The position numbers and the translations under genes are program-made. From assembly GCA_028691595.1 (NCBI GenBank), contig JAQUZA010000139.1, positions 1 through 7,682 on the forward strand: DNA of 7,682 bases. The letters are read 5' to 3'. How positions within the stretch are numbered: the first letter of the stretch is position 1; the number at the start of each line of letters is the position of its first letter. This stretch comes from Candidatus Rifleibacteriota bacterium. GTDB lineage: Bacteria > Muiribacteriota > Ozemobacteria > Ozemobacterales > Ozemobacteraceae. This document shows, one piece after another, positions 5,586-7,682 of the stretch. Under the pieces are notes generated by a model. That model was not told the DNA's origin. It made no database searches and saw nothing but the letters and a program-made list of their open reading frames with translations.

Positions 5586-6809
5586 TTATGAGCCTGTTGC
5601 AGCCGATACTTTGAGAATCTTGCGTATTTTTTCACGCTTGGCGCGCAAAAGTGTTTTGAGATCTTCGATATCAGATTTGACCGCGAGCCGGGTTTTAACT
5701 GTTGCCGGTTGCTCGACGAGAGAGGCATATTTTATAACCTCATTTAGCAAACTTACGGTTTCAAACCAGGTGATTGCTTCGTCACCAGCAAAACGCCCAT
5801 CACCGTAGCCCATGGTAAGTCCGCAGCCCGCAAGCTTAACTAGCGATTCAAATTCTGGTTTTTCAATGCTGATATCAACATAAGTGATTTTTGCAGCATT
5901 TAGCCTGTCTTTAGCAAATGAGTCGAGAACGTATTCAAGCAACAGCGCCAGTTGTCTTCGGGTGGCATAAGAAGAAGCGCCCTGCTGTGCAAAAATGGCT
6001 TTCATTCTGGTAAGGTCAATTTCTTTGCCGGATCTGGCAAAAATTCCGCCAAGAATTTCGTTCATATCGGTGATGCTGATAAATGAATCTCCGTCAAAGC
6101 TTGGACGCAGAATGATTTTATCAAATGCACCTGCGGCCGTAAGGTTTTTGACTGACTTCATGATAGGGTGACTGAGAGGTATGTCGACAAAACTGATACC
6201 CTGGCTTTCTCTGCTGCCCATGAGATCAGCGGCAACTGCTTCATAAAACCGGTAGGTGAAGAAGACTGCATCGCGCTGTGAAAGCCTTCTTGAGCCGCCA
6301 AGGCTGCCATCTGGCAAGCCTCGAACCACATATTTTCTTTGCAGATAGGAAACTGCAGCACGGTATTTTTCGGGAACGCGGTAATCTTTGAAATTCTGGC
6401 ATTCGTTTTCGGGAAAAGATATCATACTGGCGTCTTTGAGCGCCATGGCAGTTCTTGCCATAATTTCGACAGCATCTTTTCGGGTCATCTGGGCTTGCAG
6501 ACCGGCATTTGAAATAATACCTGCAGCAGCAAGCTGTTTGAGATCATTGTTGCTGAACCCCAGCAGGTCGAGAACAGTTGAAAGCTTTTCTGCAAATTCA
6601 CGGCGTAAAATAGTGCGCTTCAGGTTTGCTGTTGTGCATTTGTTCTGCCCGATGATGCCAAGTTCTACGCCCAGTCTCAACTCTCTGGGCAGGCTTCCCA
6701 TACCGCTGCCGGCAAAAACTGCCTGAAAGAAGCGATTGCCGGCGATCACTGTCAGAAAAAAAGCTGCAATGAAGACCCCAAGAAGAAAATAGCGATTGTT
6801 TTTTGCCAT
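5586..6809 (-). CDS. Exported protein with degenerate S-layer homology (SLH)-like repeats
   Basis: This 407-residue protein starts with a basic n-region and a hydrophobic segment (about 8-24), then VFAGSG (31-36). It is either a signal peptide cut near Ala33 or an N-terminal anchor. At least three SLH-like repeats are visible: 140-190 (FKDYRVPEKY, then GLPDGSLGG and RRLSQRDAV), 207-255 (FVDIPLSHP, weaker GDSF and ITDMNEIL) and 310-357 (YVDISIEKPEF, then GYGDGRFAGDEAITWFE). Two partial ones are likely at 46-83 and 90-125 (GIISN and MTRKDAVEI). SLH domains bind cell-wall polymers or peptidoglycan. The C-terminus (370-402) is charged and probably a coiled coil. No catalytic or beta-barrel domain is visible. 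ATG 6809 was preferred over 6863 because GGAG (complement of 6819-6822) lies 9 nt upstream and the extension would put 18 polar residues before the signal. A structural or envelope-tethering role is inferred. Confidence 0.82.
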   Translation of the reverse strand: MAKNNRYFLLGVFIAAFFLTVIAGNRFFQAVFAGSGMGSLPRELRLGVELGIIGQNKCTTANLKRTILRREFAEKLSTVLDLLGFSNNDLKQLAAAGIISNAGLQAQMTRKDAVEIMARTAMALKDASMISFPENECQNFKDYRVPEKYRAAVSYLQRKYVVRGLPDGSLGGSRRLSQRDAVFFTYRFYEAVAADLMGSRESQGISFVDIPLSHPIMKSVKNLTAAGAFDKIILRPSFDGDSFISITDMNEILGGIFARSGKEIDLTRMKAIFAQQGASSYATRRQLALLLEYVLDSFAKDRLNAAKITYVDISIEKPEFESLVKLAGCGLTMGYGDGRFAGDEAITWFETVSLLNEVIKYASLVEQPATVKTRLAVKSDIEDLKTLLRAKREKIRKILKVSAATGS

Positions 6810-6818
6810 CTGTTTGCG

Positions 6819-6822
6819 CTCC
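6819..6822 (-). promoter_or_regulatory. Ribosome binding site deciding the SLH-like gene start
   Basis: GGAG on the minus strand lies 9 nt before ATG 6809. The alternative in-frame ATG at 6863 has no comparable site in the bases just upstream. Starting at 6809 places the hydrophobic export segment at residue 8, the normal position for a signal sequence. Confidence 0.6.
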
Positions 6823-7018
6823 AGGATTATATTCTTTTGTGAACTAATCGGCATAAAAGACACTTTTCATTAAGGTAGATATCATTGTCTGGTTTATGCA
6901 CAGACAGAAGTCGTGCTTTTTAATGCCATGATTTTTGCCTGAATCAGTGCTGAAGCAAGAGTATCTGAAATGAAGATTGCTTTGTGAAAAGGGTTTGATT
7001 TGTTTTGGGTAATTAAGT

Positions 7019-7046
7019 TTGCGTAAACGTCTGCAGGTGGTAAAAT
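7019..7046 (+). promoter_or_regulatory. Possible promoter of the M16 peptidase-like gene
   Basis: TAAAAT (7041-7046) matches five of six bases of the -10 consensus. TTGCGT (7019-7024), 16 nt upstream, is a weak -35 (first three bases match). Initiation near 7053 gives a leader of about 25 nt containing AGGAG at 7063-7067. Position and -10 quality are reasonable, but the -35 is poor, so activation by a regulator is possible. Confidence 0.4.
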
Positions 7047-7062
7047 ATGGCCCAGATAAAAC

Positions 7063-7067
7063 AGGAG
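7063..7067 (+). promoter_or_regulatory. Ribosome binding site serving two overlapping ATG codons
   Basis: AGGAG lies 5 nt before ATG 7073 and 10 nt before ATG 7078. The first ATG opens a frame of only two codons (ATG AAA TGA). The second opens the M16 gene. The spacing suits the dead-end ATG at least as well as the real start. Confidence 0.6.
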
Positions 7068-7077
7068 AAAGCATGAA

Positions 7078-7682
7078 ATGAAAGCTTTGTTAAGATTGTT
7101 GCTCGCTTTTCTGCTGCTGACTCAGTGCTCATCATTGTCAGCGCAGATTGAAGCAGGTCAGATTATCACCCTCGAAAATGGTTTGAATGTTTTTGTCAGG
7201 CCAATGCGTGCTGCGCCGGTGGTATCGATAAATTTCTGGGTGAAGGTTGGTTCTGTGAACGAGGAACCCGGCGAAGAAGGCTACGCCCATCTTCTTGAGC
7301 GTCTTATATTCAGGGGTTCAATGCGCTACCCGGGCGCGGCACTTGAAAATGAAATAAAGATGACCGGGTCACGCCATTCTTCTTTTACTGCCAACGACTA
7401 CACCAGCATTTCGATGACCGGGGCATCGGTTTATCTCGAAAAAATGATTGAATTGCTGACTGATGCAGTTTTTAACAGTGCGCTCGAGGCCGGTGCACTC
7501 GAGACCGAAACCCGTTCGGTAATAGAAGAGATCAACGGCTCAGTCAAAAACCCCAATAACCGGGTTGTCCAGCTGTTGATGGAAGAAGCCTTCAAGGTGC
7601 ATCCATACCGGCACCCCATTATTGGTTACCAGAAGAACCTCGAGAATATTACGCGCGAAAAGCTGGCCGGGTTTTACAAGCG
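7078..7682 (+). CDS. M16 family metallopeptidase-like protein, N-terminal part, altered zinc motif
   Basis: The first 201 residues of a protein running off the right edge. Residues 1-22 are a signal peptide (MKALLRLLLAFLLLTQCSSLSA, positively charged start, hydrophobic core, likely cut after LSA), so it acts outside the cytoplasm. The LTQC stretch is a poor lipobox because of Gln before Cys. The mature start has the M16 pattern: ENGLNVFVRP (33-42), NFWVKVGSVNEEPGEEGYAHLLERLIFRGS (52-81), FTANDYTSISM (103-113) and ETRSVIEEI (144-152). M16 enzymes (pitrilysin, mitochondrial processing peptidase, bacterial PqqL-like proteins) use HxxEH plus a distal Glu to bind zinc and cut peptides. Here the motif is HLLER (71-75): first His and catalytic Glu remain, but the second zinc-binding His is Arg. 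The distal Glu (150/151) is present. It may be a non-catalytic M16 subunit pairing with an active one. The C-terminal half is not visible. Confidence 0.9.
   Translation, partial: MKALLRLLLAFLLLTQCSSLSAQIEAGQIITLENGLNVFVRPMRAAPVVSINFWVKVGSVNEEPGEEGYAHLLERLIFRGSMRYPGAALENEIKMTGSRHSSFTANDYTSISMTGASVYLEKMIELLTDAVFNSALEAGALETETRSVIEEINGSVKNPNNRVVQLLMEEAFKVHPYRHPIIGYQKNLENITREKLAGFYK

Noticed and set aside
6826..6831. Perfect TATAAT on the minus strand as -10 of the SLH-like gene
   Set aside because: No -35 lies at 16-18 nt, no extended -10 is present, and initiation about 7 nt downstream would cut into the ribosome binding site.
7118..7128. Lipoprotein signal (LTQC) in the M16 protein
   Set aside because: Gln directly before Cys does not fit the lipobox, and a normal signal peptidase I site (LSA) follows a few residues later.

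Overview
The window reads as chromosomal DNA from a bacterium, probably an uncultured or poorly sampled lineage. Base composition looks near-balanced, coding is dense, genes have Shine-Dalgarno sites, and two intergenic regions carry sigma-70-like promoters. A Tad pilus motor, a signal-peptide-bearing M16 peptidase and an S-layer-homology-like protein suggest a diderm or other complex-envelope organism. I cannot name the phylum from sequence alone. No phage, IS, CRISPR, tRNA or rRNA signal is visible.

Layout. (1) Positions 1-267, minus: N-terminal part of an ABC-transporter ATPase, running off the left edge. (2) Positions 311-340: a promoter-like element (perfect TTGACA) reading into a two-gene Tad motor operon. 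The first gene (362-2440) fuses a MinD/ParA-like (TadZ/CpaE-like) domain to a TadA/CpaF secretion ATPase. The second (2437-4155) overlaps it by 4 bp and fuses TadB and TadC. The energy and platform part of a Tad (type IVc) pilus, normally four genes, is thus packed into two translationally coupled genes. No pilin, prepilin peptidase or secretin lies beside them. (3) Positions 4159-4665: a DUF523 protein 3 nt downstream. Its 5' coding region contains a near-perfect intrinsic-terminator hairpin with a T-tract (4229-4262), probably an attenuator or the real end of many tad transcripts. (4) Positions 4666-4962: non-coding, with A-tracts, an AT-rich dyad and a good promoter at 4881-4910. (5) Positions 4963-5529: an unrecognised two-helix membrane protein with a cytoplasmic domain resembling bacterial PH-like modules. 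(6) Positions 5586-6809, minus: a secreted or membrane-anchored protein with several degenerate SLH-like repeats. (7) Positions 6810-7077: divergent intergenic region with a possible promoter for the plus-strand gene. (8) Positions 7078-7682: start of an M16 (pitrilysin/processing-peptidase-like) protein whose HxxEH zinc motif reads HLLER. It probably belongs to the non-catalytic class and runs off the right edge.

The most unusual points are the double fusion of the Tad motor, the loss of the signature lysine in the MinD-like part, the terminator-like hairpin inside the DUF523 coding region, and the broken zinc motif in the M16 protein.
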